From Latrodectus hesperus (lineage: Eukaryota > Arthropoda > Arachnida > Araneae > Theridiidae): DNA of 64,000 nt. The notes under the pieces were generated by a model. The model saw only the letters and a list, made by a program, of their open reading frames with translations, did not search any database and had not been told where the DNA came from. Location: positions 40,249,893 to 40,313,892 of the forward strand of contig CM075860.1 in the NCBI GenBank assembly GCA_037975125.1, written 5' to 3'. Positions 27,601 through 42,286 of this stretch are shown piece by piece. Every line of letters starts with the position of its first letter. Position 1 is the stretch's first letter. A program made the position numbers and the translations under genes.

Positions 27601-30600
27601 TTATTTTATAAGACAGCTTTTAAAATAATAGTGTTTCTTTCCAAAAAGTAATGAGGACACTAAAGCTTCATTTCTACATGAAAGCTCCAAAATATTTCAC
27701 ATTCACATCAAAATCACCTAAATGATTAGTTATAATGCTTTGAAATTTATTTATTTGACAACCTTTTCTATCTTTAAAACCAAAACTAAAGTTTTTATCA
27801 TTATTGGATGATTAGTTTTGCATAAATCTTGGTGAAGAATACTATAAACTTATTAGGTTTGGCAACATGTTCTTAAATTCAACAACTATGGTCTTAGAAT
27901 TTAAAATTATGGAAGCTAAAGCAAAAATTGTGAGTATTTAAAAATTAAAACATTGCATGATAATAATAAAATTATGAAAAATTCATGCAGTTCCTTCTTT
28001 TATTGTGTAGAATTGATATAAGAAATTTTTATTTATTTTTAAGAAATTAAGATAAGTAGGAAAACATATATATAGAGAGAAATTATTGAAATACATTAAT
28101 GCATTTTGTTTAATTATAAATTGTATCTATTTTAAAAATAATTTTTGTAAACTATTATTTATTATTTTTTTTATTAGCAAAGAATTAATTCTTAATTACT
28201 ACTATCTTTACCATTACAGAATTCTGGTATAAATACGATCGTATGAGCACAATCAGTAACAGCTGGACGACACATATATTTATTTATATATTTGTCTAAT
28301 TTAAAAAATTATATATTTTGTCTATTTTAAAAAATAATTTCTGTAAACTATTACTTTTTAAATGTTTTGGTGAACAATTTTACTCAAAAAATATGCCATA
28401 TTTAGGAAAAATATTCTATAAAGGAAAGAAAAAATGAATAAATTTCTAACATAAAGTAAAAAATAAAACAATATATTTTAATACATTTTCAAGTAGGAAT
28501 GAAACAAGTGCAGTTCCTCTTATAGTTATTATTTTAAAAGAAACATAATACACATAAACCAATAATATCAATAATAACATACTAACAACTTATAATCCAA
28601 TAATATAAAGCTTAATATAAGCAATAATATAAGTTCTTTCTTACTTGGCCATCTTTACCATCACAGAATTCCGGTATATCACATTCTGTAATAGCTGGAC
28701 GACACATATGATTAGAGCCACGGAGCTATATAAAAAGAAGGAAATATTATATAACACCTCAATTTTAAACTGATGATGCTTATATTAAAATCTTTGTTGC
28801 TAAATAGAGTTTTAAAGTTTAAAAATATTTTTTTATTACAATCTGCACTATATAAGATCTAAAAAATAAAAAAAAAAAAAAAAAAAACATGAAAATATCA
28901 GTAGTTAGATGACTTTCCCTTGAAAATAAAATTATAGCAAAATTAATAGTTTTAAACAATAAAAATGTAATTAAGTCATGACAAAAAAGATATAAAAAAC
29001 AATACATTTTTGATACTAAAAAGTTACTTAATAACAAAACTAATTTTTTTTCATAATTACTTTAAAAACTGATTAAAAAACTATAAAAAATAAGACATAA
29101 ATTAATTTCTTAACACATTTTCTTTTCTTTTCTAAGTTTATTTTGAGAGGGGATTATAAAAATATTTTAAATAAGTTGGATAATAAACTTAACATTAAGT
29201 TAAAGCAATTTTTGCTAATCATTTTGTCACTCAACAGTTAGGGTTAATTATATTGAATAAGAATTGTAATAAATAAAAATGCTTCACCTTGCAATCTTCA
29301 CAGCATGGTCCCATAGAGCATTCAGCTTCTACTCTTAATTTACAAGTAATTGGGTCGCAGCATGGATCAGACTGCATACATTCCTAAAAAATATCAATAT
29401 ATTTAATTTTATTATAAGTGCCACAAAAGTGAATATAATATTTTAGTTGTATATTCAACTATTCAATTTTACTCAAATTCAATAAAATAGTTTTATAAAA
29501 AACTTTTAAAAATATCCATTTAAAACAATAATCATATATACATTTATTATAAAGGATAGAATACTTTAAATTTTACAGAATAATTTAAGCTTTTTTAATG
29601 CTATAAAAATATTTATCTGGCTTAGTCGTTGGCATCAAAATTTGTAACAAATACCTAATGGTTTGGTAATTACAATTAGAACATGAATACCAATATTAAT
29701 TGATTTCATGTATTGATATTCATAGATAATAATTTTTTTAATTTAAAGAAAGTATGACAAAAAGGAAGAGATCATAATTCATGCATGATATTGATTGACT
29801 ACTTAATTTAAAGTAAGAGAAAGAATTTCTATATCTTGGTTTATTTGAATTATGACAGCAAGTTAAACAGTGAATTTTAACGAAATAAAAAATCTTTCAT
29901 TAAATAAGATAATGACCTTATTATATTAAATGTTACACAATACATTTAACATGTTGATATCTATTATCCATTTAAAAAATATTATTTGTTTTTAATATAT
30001 ATCATTTCTTTTCATTTAAAAGATTTAACTAATTTTAAAATCGTTCACAAGTACATAAGTAACACTATAAACCAAAAGGCAATAATATTGCAATTAATCC
30101 AAATTGAATAAATTATGAAGTGAAAAAATCTCCAACCAAAAATAATGCAAATTCCAAAATGTTACAAGTGTCCAAGTTAACTTACCCAATGAACAATTGA
30201 GAAAAGTAATTATGCTTTGTTTGTCACCAAACGTCTAATTATATGTCTTTATTTTATTTTTTTCAAATGCTGTTAAACGTCATATTGAAACCATTACTCA
30301 TTCTCAAGGTAAAAAAATCATAAGCCATCTATGGCAAGATTCTTTTAAAATATATATCAACTGATTCCTTCCTAACACAACATAGAAAAGTTTAAAACTA
30401 GAAGAGATCCAAAATCGTGATATAAGTGATACATGAATTGATATTAAGACTAAAGACAAATAATGGATTTTAAATAACTGATCCATTAAATGAATTTCAT
30501 ATTCATTTAAATGTATACTAAGAATTCCCAATATTTTAACGAAGATAGTATGAAAATTTTAAACTAAAAGCCTTCTAAAATAACATAAATTATAAGAGAA

Positions 30601-33600
30601 GATATTTTTTGTCTTAATTACTGCAAAAGTCAAATAGATATGTAATGTATTTTCTACTCTTTATATATACATATATATATATATATAATTCCAGGAATAA
30701 AAGTAATGTAATTTATCTCTCTTGTGTAGTAATATTATATATACATACAAATTATTAGTTTGATATTTATTGTTAGTAAAATTTGTTTCCCACTTTTAAA
30801 AAATACTAAACAATTGGCTTACATTTTCTAAGAAATTTTGTTCGCTTAGAGTTTGTCAAAAATATTTTATTAATATAACTGACTATTTATGAATTTTTAT
30901 AACATAATTCTTAAAAAACAAGATCAGCTCTGATCAATTGAACTGCATACTTTAAATTAAAAATTTTTAAACAGAAAATAAATTATAAATCTGTTCTTGT
31001 TAAATTACAAATGATCTTGTGGAGTATAAGAAATGGTAAGTTAAAAATATTTATACTGCAATTAACATTCTTTACATAAAAAAACAGATACCAAGTAAGT
31101 CATTTCACAATCATACAAAAATTGCGAAAAACGATTTCTCTTTAACTTCTCATACAAAAAATTTAAGATAATTTAAAAATATAATAAATATCAATAAAAT
31201 GATTTAAAATAGTTACTTTATTAGTTATCAATTATTTTTTGGCGAACAAATTAAAAAAGAATTAATCTCAATTTGAATTTTATTTTTATATAATTTCTTT
31301 TCACAAAGATAGATGTTGTAAGGAGTTTGATTGTTACTTAAGCAACCATATTGCAACAAGCTTAGCAGTATCATATGCATTTAGCAATTATCCATTAGTT
31401 ATTATTTTTATAGAAAATCTTCCTATCCTTAAACAGCTTTATATCTTATGCAAAGATTTAAAGGGAAGAGAAAATAATTACTAAGTATTTCATGAAAAAT
31501 TGTCTCCAAAACATTTTGTTCTTGAAGCTGCTTTTGGATAAATATTTCAGCTTTTATAATTATAATTTATATCTGATTTTACTATATTTTTGATTTAACT
31601 ACTAATATCAAACAGTTCAATAAAGTAATATCAAAGTATTACTGTATTTATTTTTAAAATAAAAAAGTCAGATAATTTAAGGTTGATTAATTCCTGATTA
31701 CATCAATATCTACAGGGATGAAATCAATGCAATATACCTCAATGCTTCCACAATCACACTCTTCACCTTTCTCAACTACATTATTACCACAGGTACGAAA
31801 ATCTTCCAGCTATAAAAGAAAAGTAAAATAATTTAGACATATAAATTATGCATGTATATAACATAATATTGGAATTTCAATAATTAATAAATCAATTTAC
31901 AAGCCTTTTTTGTAACTTTCCATAGTATAGTCATTTTTGCACATATTTGCTTTCTTGTGATAGCCTGATGCAATAATGTATTCGTAGTGTTCACTTCATA
32001 TAATTGTAAATAAAATTTTGCATTTCACTAGCAAAAATGCACAGGTATACATTTCTGCTAAGGAAAAATTATAAATATAAAATGCACAGAAAAGGGATTA
32101 ATATTTATACCATTGAAAAGATTTACTAAATAGCTGATTTAAGACTGCAGCAATAAATGCAAAATTAAAGTAATATGATACATTCCCCTATAAAATAGCC
32201 AAAAATTTTTAATAAAGTATTCTATTACCAATCAGTTTTAAAGAGGAATATAATTAACTTTTACATTAATGATGGAATACATGCTTATTATAAAATCATT
32301 CTGTAATGATAGTAAACATTCATGGTTAAATATATAAAATTTTAAAGTTGTAATTAGTACAAATGTTTGAAAATTAATGAATATTATAAATTGCATAATT
32401 GGAATTTAGGCAAAACTGAAATTTACACAAAGCTTGAAATGGGAAACTTGTTTGTTTAATGTAAGAGAACCAAAAATGTAATCCAAAAGGTATTAATCAA
32501 AAAGTATAAAAGTTTCATTTGGAGATTTTCCAGAAAAAAATATCACAAGAGATATATGATATTCTTTATAAGTCATACACATAATTTAAAAAAATTTTTA
32601 AACCTTCACAAAATGTCACTTAAATCAGATATAGTAAATAGGTGCCAAATTTCTCTTGTATACATCATTGCTCAACTATTTAGCAATTTTTTACTATACA
32701 TAACATTACAATCTTTGTTTTCTGAAATTTCATTTCCAAGTATATGTAAATTGCTTTACAATAAGTTCTATTAGAAAAAATAATACCTGATTCGGTTTAT
32801 TGAACAAACAAATGCCATGGCCGATTCTCAGAGCATTAATATAATCTTGTAAGCTACAGGTTGAAAAATGATATGGCTGGATTTTGTTTATACCTCTATA
32901 AAGAGCAAGATAATAAATTTGCATTCAGGACACATCACCAGTGATAAAAAATAACACATAAAATGTAACAAATCTTAATATTTTATGTAAAATATTACAA
33001 ATATCAATATTTTAGTTCAGTACTATATCACTAGACAATAATATGTGAATAAAAGATTGATTAATAAAAGGAAAATAGGAGGAGTTGAAAATAAAAGTTA
33101 GTAAAACATAAATTCAGTTACACATTCAATCTGAATAAATTGTAGATAAATAGTCTTAATTGTATTTTCAAACTGTTAAAAATTAACAGTTTTAAAATAC
33201 AATTAATAATAAATATATAAATAATGTTCATTAATTTATAAACATAAAACATAATTAATGGATATTTTATATTTATTAGGTAATAAATAGAAAGCTTCAA
33301 ATGATAGAAAATGAAAATTATTTACTCACAATATAGTTTGAGCCATTATACATCCCCACCAATCATCACACTTGCAGTCAGCTAAATAAAATAAACATAG
33401 TTAATTACTCTTAAAATATTCTTAGTTTCATCAAATAACTCAATTTTTCAATTACAAGAAAGCTTTAATCGTGGAAATACTTTGAGCCTCACAATTTATG
33501 CTCATTCAAAAGCTTTTCCTTTAATTTTATATTGTTATCTATTTTAAAGTGTTTTAAAATTTTTACAGGATTATAATCCTATCATCCATAAGTAGTATTT

Positions 33601-34648
33601 AGCAACAATGAAATACTTGAGATAATTATAAATATATATATAGAACTTACTTCCGTTATAATGGTCATGGCTCATACCAATATTATGCCCCAGCATGTGA
33701 GTTACAGTGCTAGCAATAAGATGTGGCTCATATATATTTGAATCCTAAATGTTTTAAAAAATTAAAGATATGATTTATTTGATTTATTTTGATTTATTTT
33801 TAGTAATTTATATGAATTTATAAAAAAGTATATTTCCATTGTTTCATACAATGCATTTAAAACATCACTATCTAAAACATACAAAATGTTTATATTAATG
33901 CAATGTGAAAAATTAAAATCATTAATAATCTTTGTTAGTCTTTAGTACTTCTATTTCAGACTTTTGTGTAATATTAATATTAAATGGCAATTACAGTTTT
34001 TCATAAGGCTCTAAAGAATGTATGGAAAATAAAAAAAGTATTATACGTTTTTATATATGTAAAATGTATCATTTTTTTAATACAGGAGAAATTTTCATAA
34101 TTTTAATTCTTATAAAATATCATTGATTGCTAAAAAAATAGTCTCTTTTGAATTTACTGATAAAGTAAAAAATATTCATATTACATATTAAGAGCAAGAT
34201 TTTATTATTTAATAATAAAGACTTATTATATGAACTGTAATCATAACTTACCTCACTTACTCCCACTGCTTTTGCTGTGCATATACTATCAGGAACTGCC
34301 ATACCAACTTCATGGCCTCTGAACTTACGACCCCTAAATTTAAATAATATGGAACAATTTATTTCCTAAGCAATAAAAAATTAAATACAATAGGAAATAT
34401 AATAAACAAATAAACAATAATATAATAAAATTACATTAAAAAATAAAAGAAAATTTTGTTTTCCTATTGGAAAACAGAATAAAGAAATATTTCATATGCA
34501 ATATATATAAATTTAAAAATTCAGATTAAAAATGTAATTAAATATAACTTAGAGCTTCAGAAAAACAACAACAAACACAAAATTGTAAGAAAAATGATTG
34601 TGTACTAGTACAAGGTAATTACATGATTATATGTATATTACCTAGGGT

Positions 34649-34695
<47 letters not shown>

Positions 34696-37600
34696 CTTTT
34701 TTTGATAAGCCTTATTTTTGATATTATATACTAAAAAAACTAAAAATTCAAAAATATTATTAATATAATATTATTATGAGTTAAATATTTCTAATTATTA
34801 GTATGATATGTTAAATATTATAAGTTTATTAAATATTATGAGTTAAATATTTCTCATTAATATTAACTGATTAATATTATGTGTTAAATATGTCAGCCTA
34901 AATCTTCCAATGATTTTTTAGTGGAAACTAACTATACACAGTTTATATATATATACATAATTCATTTTATAATGAAATGACTTTGAATAAGAGAAACTAA
35001 ACTTTGCTTACGTTAACAAATGTGTAGCATCTTTGGCAACCTTATAAAGTTTTCGAGAAGCATATTCCATGAAGTTCAGCAGTGTTTGACGGACATCACT
35101 GCTGAATTCCATTTGGTCTTTGTGGGCCCAAGTTTCTACATATACCACAGATACTCGAGTGTTCACAGTACGAAAATACTGAAATTAAGTAATGACAGTA
35201 CTTATATTATTACAGGCTTTACCTTTCTTTGAATACAAGATAAATAAATGAAGTATAAAATAAACATATACAAAAGAAAATTTATTTAAGAGAACAATTT
35301 GAAGCTCCCCACTGAAAGATGTGTAAGCATATATAAAAATAATAAATGTGTATTTGAAGAAAACATTGAAAAAAAGCTGAGTAATAATTTATAATATAAG
35401 AAACTTAGTTATATAATTAATTTTTTGTACCTTATTCTTATTTAAAAATACAAAGTTTTAATTTTCTCATAATTATTAATATTTAACAATTATTAATGGT
35501 TGTGAGATAAACTATTTTTAAATGATAATATGGACTATACACAAATTTACTAACAAAATATATTTTCAAATGAAAGATGCAGCTACAATGATTAAATTTT
35601 GTAAAAGCATGCAATTTTGATAAATAACCATAAATTAAAAAAAAATTACAAGATATGTAAAAGAAGACATTACTACAGAAACATTAGTATTACAAAGATG
35701 TTCTATGTAAAAGAAAATGTAACATATCTATGTAAAATTAGATATTTGAAATTAAGATAAACAAAAAGAATGACAGAAATGTTTAAAAAAGTCTAGAAAC
35801 AGTCTTTTAAATATTCTGCTTTGTATTTAAAAATGTTAAATAAGAAAGAGAAATTCATTTTTTATGCTGTTACATTAAGTGTATTAAAATAATAGAAATA
35901 TTATATACATAAATATCTAAGCAATATTGTTTATGATGGATGTTGAAATCTTTTGAAAAATTAATTTATTTTCCTTAAATAATTACAATTGAAAATCTAA
36001 ATAAAAAGTCATAAAAAATTCATTTATACATATTTAAAGTAGTACTTAGTAATGAAGCTACTTAAAATAATTGCATATAAACTGGAATTTTATTAAATAC
36101 AAAAATTATAAGAATAAAATAGCTAATCATAAATAATAATTATTTAAAATAACATCAAAATGCATTTAGATAATAAACAAGTAATTATAAAGGACAATAC
36201 CTAGAGGGAAGTTGTGAAAAATAGATAAAAAATGTTGAAAATTGAAATGTATAATTAATAAACTTACCATATCAACACAATTGACAATTTGGATGGCATC
36301 ATTCACAACTTCATTCCTACTTGCATTTCGATTATCAAACTGGAAATTCATTGTATCATTTTTCAAACAAGAAATGAAATGAAAATTTTGAAACAAAAGA
36401 TCCAACAAATCTGAACAAACTTACCATAGCCTGATCAAGAACTAAAGCCAATTCTACAAATTTGTTAACTTGCCTAACATCTTTCTATAAGTGGAAAAAT
36501 ATTTATTAATTTAATTTTAAAACCATACTGAAAAATTTTAAACCAAGAAATTAAGGCAGGAAGACATACTTTTAACCGAGTTTGTGTAGGCCTCATACGA
36601 AACATTTTAAAACCCCACTCATGCATTCCTGTATTTCCTGAAATATCAAGTTTTCATTATCGAATGTAAAAAAGGATATAATTTAATTTTGAAAAGCAGA
36701 AATTATAGAATGTTATAATTTAGGACTTGAAATGTATCATGGTTGACTTTTCAAATAAATTAAAAACTAAATTTGATGAACATATTTTAATGATGCAAAT
36801 GTATGACAGTTATATTATTCTTTCAAATTTCAAGAAAAGTAAGATGTGAAAGAGTGTTTTGAATAATGCTAATTATTGATAGATTTTGTGTAAATCGCAC
36901 ATGGATAGAATGTTCCATTTAAATTTCATAAGCCAATTAGAATGAAAATTTACATTTAATGTAACAAAATAATAATAAAAATGCTACATCATCTCAATTT
37001 ACAATATTGAAAAATTAAAACGTCAATTATTTAGTATGTAAATAACAGACAACATGTATATTTAATGAGCATCATTTGAACCATATCACATCACACACAA
37101 ATGAATGCACATTACAAAAACACTCAGTCGTTAATATATATATTATTGTTGTCAGTGAAAGATATGATAATATCTTACAATGAACAAAATATATATGAAA
37201 GGTGTCAAACAACTTATGCTATAATAATAGTATTTCTGACATGAGGAATATGATTCAAAGCATTTTATATGCAATTCAGGAAAGGATATATAAGGAACTA
37301 AGTACATTATTTCGAAGAATAAATTTGTAGTACTATACAAGGCATACTGATTAAATAGATCATGTGCAGTAAAATGCCATTTTAGTACAAATTTAATGAT
37401 ATTGAATACCAACTTATTTTATTTAGGTTACTGTAATCCTGTTTGGTAATAAAATAACCAAATTATTATTAAATAAATAGTAAATAAATAAATGAATGCA
37501 ATGCAAATGTCAAAAAAGTTATGGATGGAGAAAATTCATATATACATAATACAATAAATATTGACAATTTGAAGATAAATCAAGGAATAAATATTAATAA

Positions 37601-40600
37601 TAAATTATAAGAAAAATATTAAATAAATATAATTACCACAAGTGTGTTTGTCTTTGGATTCAGAAAAATAACGATAAATAACATGTGGATGCTTCTTCTG
37701 CAAAAATAACACATTGAATTAATATAAACATAATGGCAAAATTTCTTTCTTGTTTTAACAAAAATATTTCAAGTAAAATATTGTATTATATTTTCAGTGG
37801 TACTTCATTATTTTTCACTTACCTCAATAAAATAACAATTAAAAAAGTTCAGAAAAATGGTGCAAATATAAATATTAATTTTTACAGGAATATTGAAATA
37901 ATATGTATACAGTGAAATACTGAAAGTGCAATTTTCTAATAGCAAAGATTTGTAATTATATAATTATTAATGCATCAATTTTCAAATACTAAAGCAAATT
38001 GAAAATGACAAAATTTAGTGTTTTCTAATAAGTTAGAATTTCTCAAAGTGTGTATTATTTTATTATACCACACATTAAGAAATTTTCCTAAATTAAATTA
38101 ATATTTATAATAAAAACACTCAAAATTTTAGATTTATATATTTAATTATAGATGGAAATCATACTGAAATATTTATATGCTTAACTGTCATGGTCTAATA
38201 AAATTTCAAATTACTTTAAAGTGTAAGAAATTACCAAAATATATAAAATTCGTAAAAGAGAGTTCATTCTTAAGTTAAAAAGAAATATAACTGGTAATAG
38301 TGCTATTTACATCAACTTCATGTAAAATTGATAATAACAATAGCAACACTTAAACCAAATTTTTCGATGTTTCATAATCAATAGAAAATAAAGACAATTG
38401 AGAACATTTATTTTATGGAATAAAATAATTTAATTTGAATTTCAAAATAAAAATATTTTTTATTTTAGATTATCCCACTGTCTATCAGTGGGATAATCTA
38501 AAATAAAACAATTAAGAAAAACTAAATTTTTATAATTGTCAGAACTTAATTTATGTAACAATGAACATAAAGTTTTTTTTAATAAAACAATTCATTGAAG
38601 ACTGTGATAGAAATACAGCTTTAATATACATAAGAAAACATTAATTCTAACAAATTCATATAAAGGAAGTTCTATATTGTGAGTTACAGTTTACCTATTA
38701 TTGGGGGGGGAAAATGACATAACAATGGAAATTGCAAAAAAAGAAAATTTTTTTATGGTGTACAGAGCCTGATAAAGACCGGGCATATGGTTCAAATGCC
38801 CCTGGCTCTCACATCAGAGGGGCCTCAAAATTGAACGGGAAGTTTATTTTACATTGCCAATCAAATAGAATTGTTTGCTAAATCAATTATTAACTTGTTG
38901 TTGCAGAGACAGGCTCCCAAGGAAGCTTTTGGCTAGAGCCCCAATTAAGCTAAGTCAGGCCCTTATGATGTGGAAAAGATAAGCTTAATGTTGAAAAAGT
39001 TATTTAAGTAATAATTAAGTGTGTAAAAAATATAATTAAAGTAATTGTATTATTTTAATTTTACAATTTCTTAAGATATTAATAATTAAATGGCATATTT
39101 TATTTGTATTTATGCATAAGGAACAAACTTTAAGAAACTTAAATTTGATTCTATAATAAGTATTATACTTACAAAATTAATATAAACAATTATAAGACTG
39201 TAAAAGCTAACACAGCAACTATTAAATTAATCATGCAGATCTTAAAAATCCCTATTGAATAGCATAAAATACAGGCAAGTATATTATATAACATTACTAA
39301 TTTTTTTGAATTTTTGAAAAATAACCATTTAGCAAAAGAAAGGAATTTTAATCATGTTTGACTGAAAAGCTTAATAATAATCATCCAAAAAAATTTAAAA
39401 AATGTGGTAACTAGTTTCATGTATTGCTTAAATACATGCTTAAAGGGAGTTTAATTATAAGTGTCACTGTACATTAAGAAACATCAAACAATTAAATAAT
39501 AACTTGCTTATAAAATATATACTTGACAATAAAAAAAATTTGATAAATATTTCGTTAAATTACAATAGATGGCGCCACCTGCATATAAAACTACACAATT
39601 TCATGACTTATTTTTAATTGTTTTTAAAAATGAAAATAGAAAGATACTTCAAAAAATTTGTTACACCTCAGTAAGCAATTTTATGAAGAAAACTGTAAAT
39701 TATTATATTTATAAATAGGAACAAGGGGAGGTTAGAATAATCTGGTTGTTCTATATTAAATCAAAGGTTCAATAAGTCAAGATGAATTATGAGTTATGAG
39801 ATTTTTTCAATCTTTATGAATTATTGAAGATAAAAGCTTTTATCAAGGAATCTGTGTGTGAATAACCAATCCATGTCATTATGTTTTAAAAAATAGAAAA
39901 TACATTATGGAATAAAGAGAATTCTCTTCATAGAAATGAAGTGCAAAGTTTATTCTATGAGTAGAATTCTTCAATTTTTTATTTTATTCTATCAAATTTT
40001 GAAAATAAAAAAATGCCATATTTTGTGCTTCTAGAAAACAGTCAAGCTATATGTTGATTAAAATTATGTAAACTTTAAAGAATACAATAAGGCAAATAAA
40101 AATTTATGATTTATTGACAAAAAGAAGATGTCAAAGTTCATAAACAAAATAAATCAATTTGAATAAATCCAAATGTGTGTGTGAAAAGCAATAAATTAAC
40201 TTCAGCTACTAAATTAAAATATATTCATGTTGAAGAATGCACAGGTAAAATAGAGATATATTTTACAATTATAATTTTAAAATCAGTTTAATTAAATTCA
40301 TCTAGTGCTACTTTCATTTATAATAAAAATAGAGTCACTCATCAAAAAGATAAGAGATGAAATATTAATGATTGTTCAGAAATTTTAATTGTTATTTTTA
40401 TTGGAAAAATTATTATTAATTGCACCTAAGCAATTTACATTAAGTAAACTCCTTTTGTATGAAACTGTTATGAATTTTTAATTCCTCAAATAAGCATAAA
40501 TAACTATTACAATAAAATAACATTTCAAAAAATTACTTACTGATTGATCCCCCCCATAAAATGGATGAATTACAAATGTATCATTTCCAACATGAAGAAT

Positions 40601-42215
40601 ACCGCTGAAAATGGGAAAAATAGTTAATAAGAGTTTACAAATAATTGGTACTTATTATGTATATTGTTATAAAAGTATGATTAATAACAAAATGCAGAAA
40701 CTATATATATATATATAATAAATTAATTAGAGATAATTTTTTGATTGAGTATTATTTTAAAACAAAAGAAAGATGAATAATTAATAAAATTTCATTTATA
40801 AGAAAATAAAATGAAATGTATAACTTTTTTCATATAAAATATATATCGTAATGTTTAGTGGTAGTAAAATTTAAGAACTGATGTTTTTTAGACCCAAAAT
40901 TATTCTAAGTTAATAAAAAATACATATTCATAAATAATAAAATCATAGAATATGATTAATAGATTTTAATATTAGAATTTAAATATATTAAGTATAAAAA
41001 GTATCTCAATTTGTTTTTATTATTTAACATTTTTTTCCTATAGTTGACTAACTTCAAGTGAAATCAGAAAATTAGTATTATTTGTAAAATATGCTTTAAT
41101 TAAAGGATATGACATTCTATTTGCATTGTATTAAATAATTTTATTATATGAGTAACCATAAGTGATTAAATAATACAGAATAAGCTATGTATTAAAAGAG
41201 TGACTGATAGAATTAATTTACAAGATTTTATCACTGATTAAGTTATTGTTGTCAAAAAAAATAAATAATAATAATAATAAAAAAAACACAGAACTGAAAG
41301 AGAATGTTAGTATTTTACAAGGGAAAATGTAAAAATACAAATAAAGAAGTAGTAGTTGTAATTTAACAGAACACATAGCTTACTAAATTATCATTCTAAC
41401 TAATAGAAATTTCAATTTAAATAAATCATTAAAGTATTGAGATAATCTTATTTTAACAATAACATGTGTGAACACATCAATCTATCAATCTTAAATTTCC
41501 AACTGAATAATGATAATCCTACCTAACTCCATTACATGTGCGAAAGGCAGCAATGGCTCCAGGATAGTCTTTTGTGGTTCCATGATAATAACAATGTTCT
41601 ATTTCCTGAAGCATTACAAAATATAATATATCAGAAATTAAAGAAAAAAAAAGTTATATTAATGAAACACCTGAGATTTTTTACAGTACAATAAAAACAG
41701 AAATTTTCAACTCTATAATTTGTAAGATAATTTTGCTTTGAAAATAATCTCACATTTCTTCTAGTAGCCATTGTTTAGATAAAAATTATTTTCAAAAGAA
41801 ATATACTCTACAAATCAATAAAATGTTTTCAAGATTAAATTAATTAAAAAAAACTCTAATAGTTCACACCATACTATTTGACTATAAAATTAGAAAATTT
41901 CTAATAATAAACTGGAAATTACCAAAAGCAATTCATGATTATCTTGGTAACATAGAACTATTGAAAACATATTTTAAAATTATTATGAAATTAATAATAG
42001 ATAAAAACAAAATAGCTCATTACAATTAGATTTATATTTCCTTAAGTTACATGTACTAAAATATTCGAAAATAACCATTGAAATTAAAATTATAAAGTCA
42101 AATATGTAATAAAAATGAAAATAACCTATTTTTTGGAAAATATATAAGTAGAAACTAAATAACACTTTAAGAGAATTTGCTGTATGTATATTTATGTATG
42201 TATGTATGTGTGTGC

Positions 42216-42286
<71 letters not shown>

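Larger units (their letters stand above)
31810..33329. other. Introns on either side of exon 15
   Basis: AT-rich sequence at 31810-32786 and 32896-33329 (exon 15 lies between). The hairpin at 33156-33206 is the only structure. Confidence 0.6.
37698..40540. other. Intron between exons 6 and 7
   Basis: 2.8 kb, holding a hairpin (38458-38508) and a short hAT-like element (38762-38967). Otherwise AT-rich with nothing recognised. Confidence 0.65.

Noticed and set aside
28203..28276. Mutually exclusive alternative disintegrin exon
   Set aside because: No acceptor or donor in the required phase and an internal insertion; treated as a relic.
39565..39590. GC-rich AGATGGCGCCACC as a transposon end or regulatory site
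   Set aside because: Single short match with no partner end or duplication nearby.
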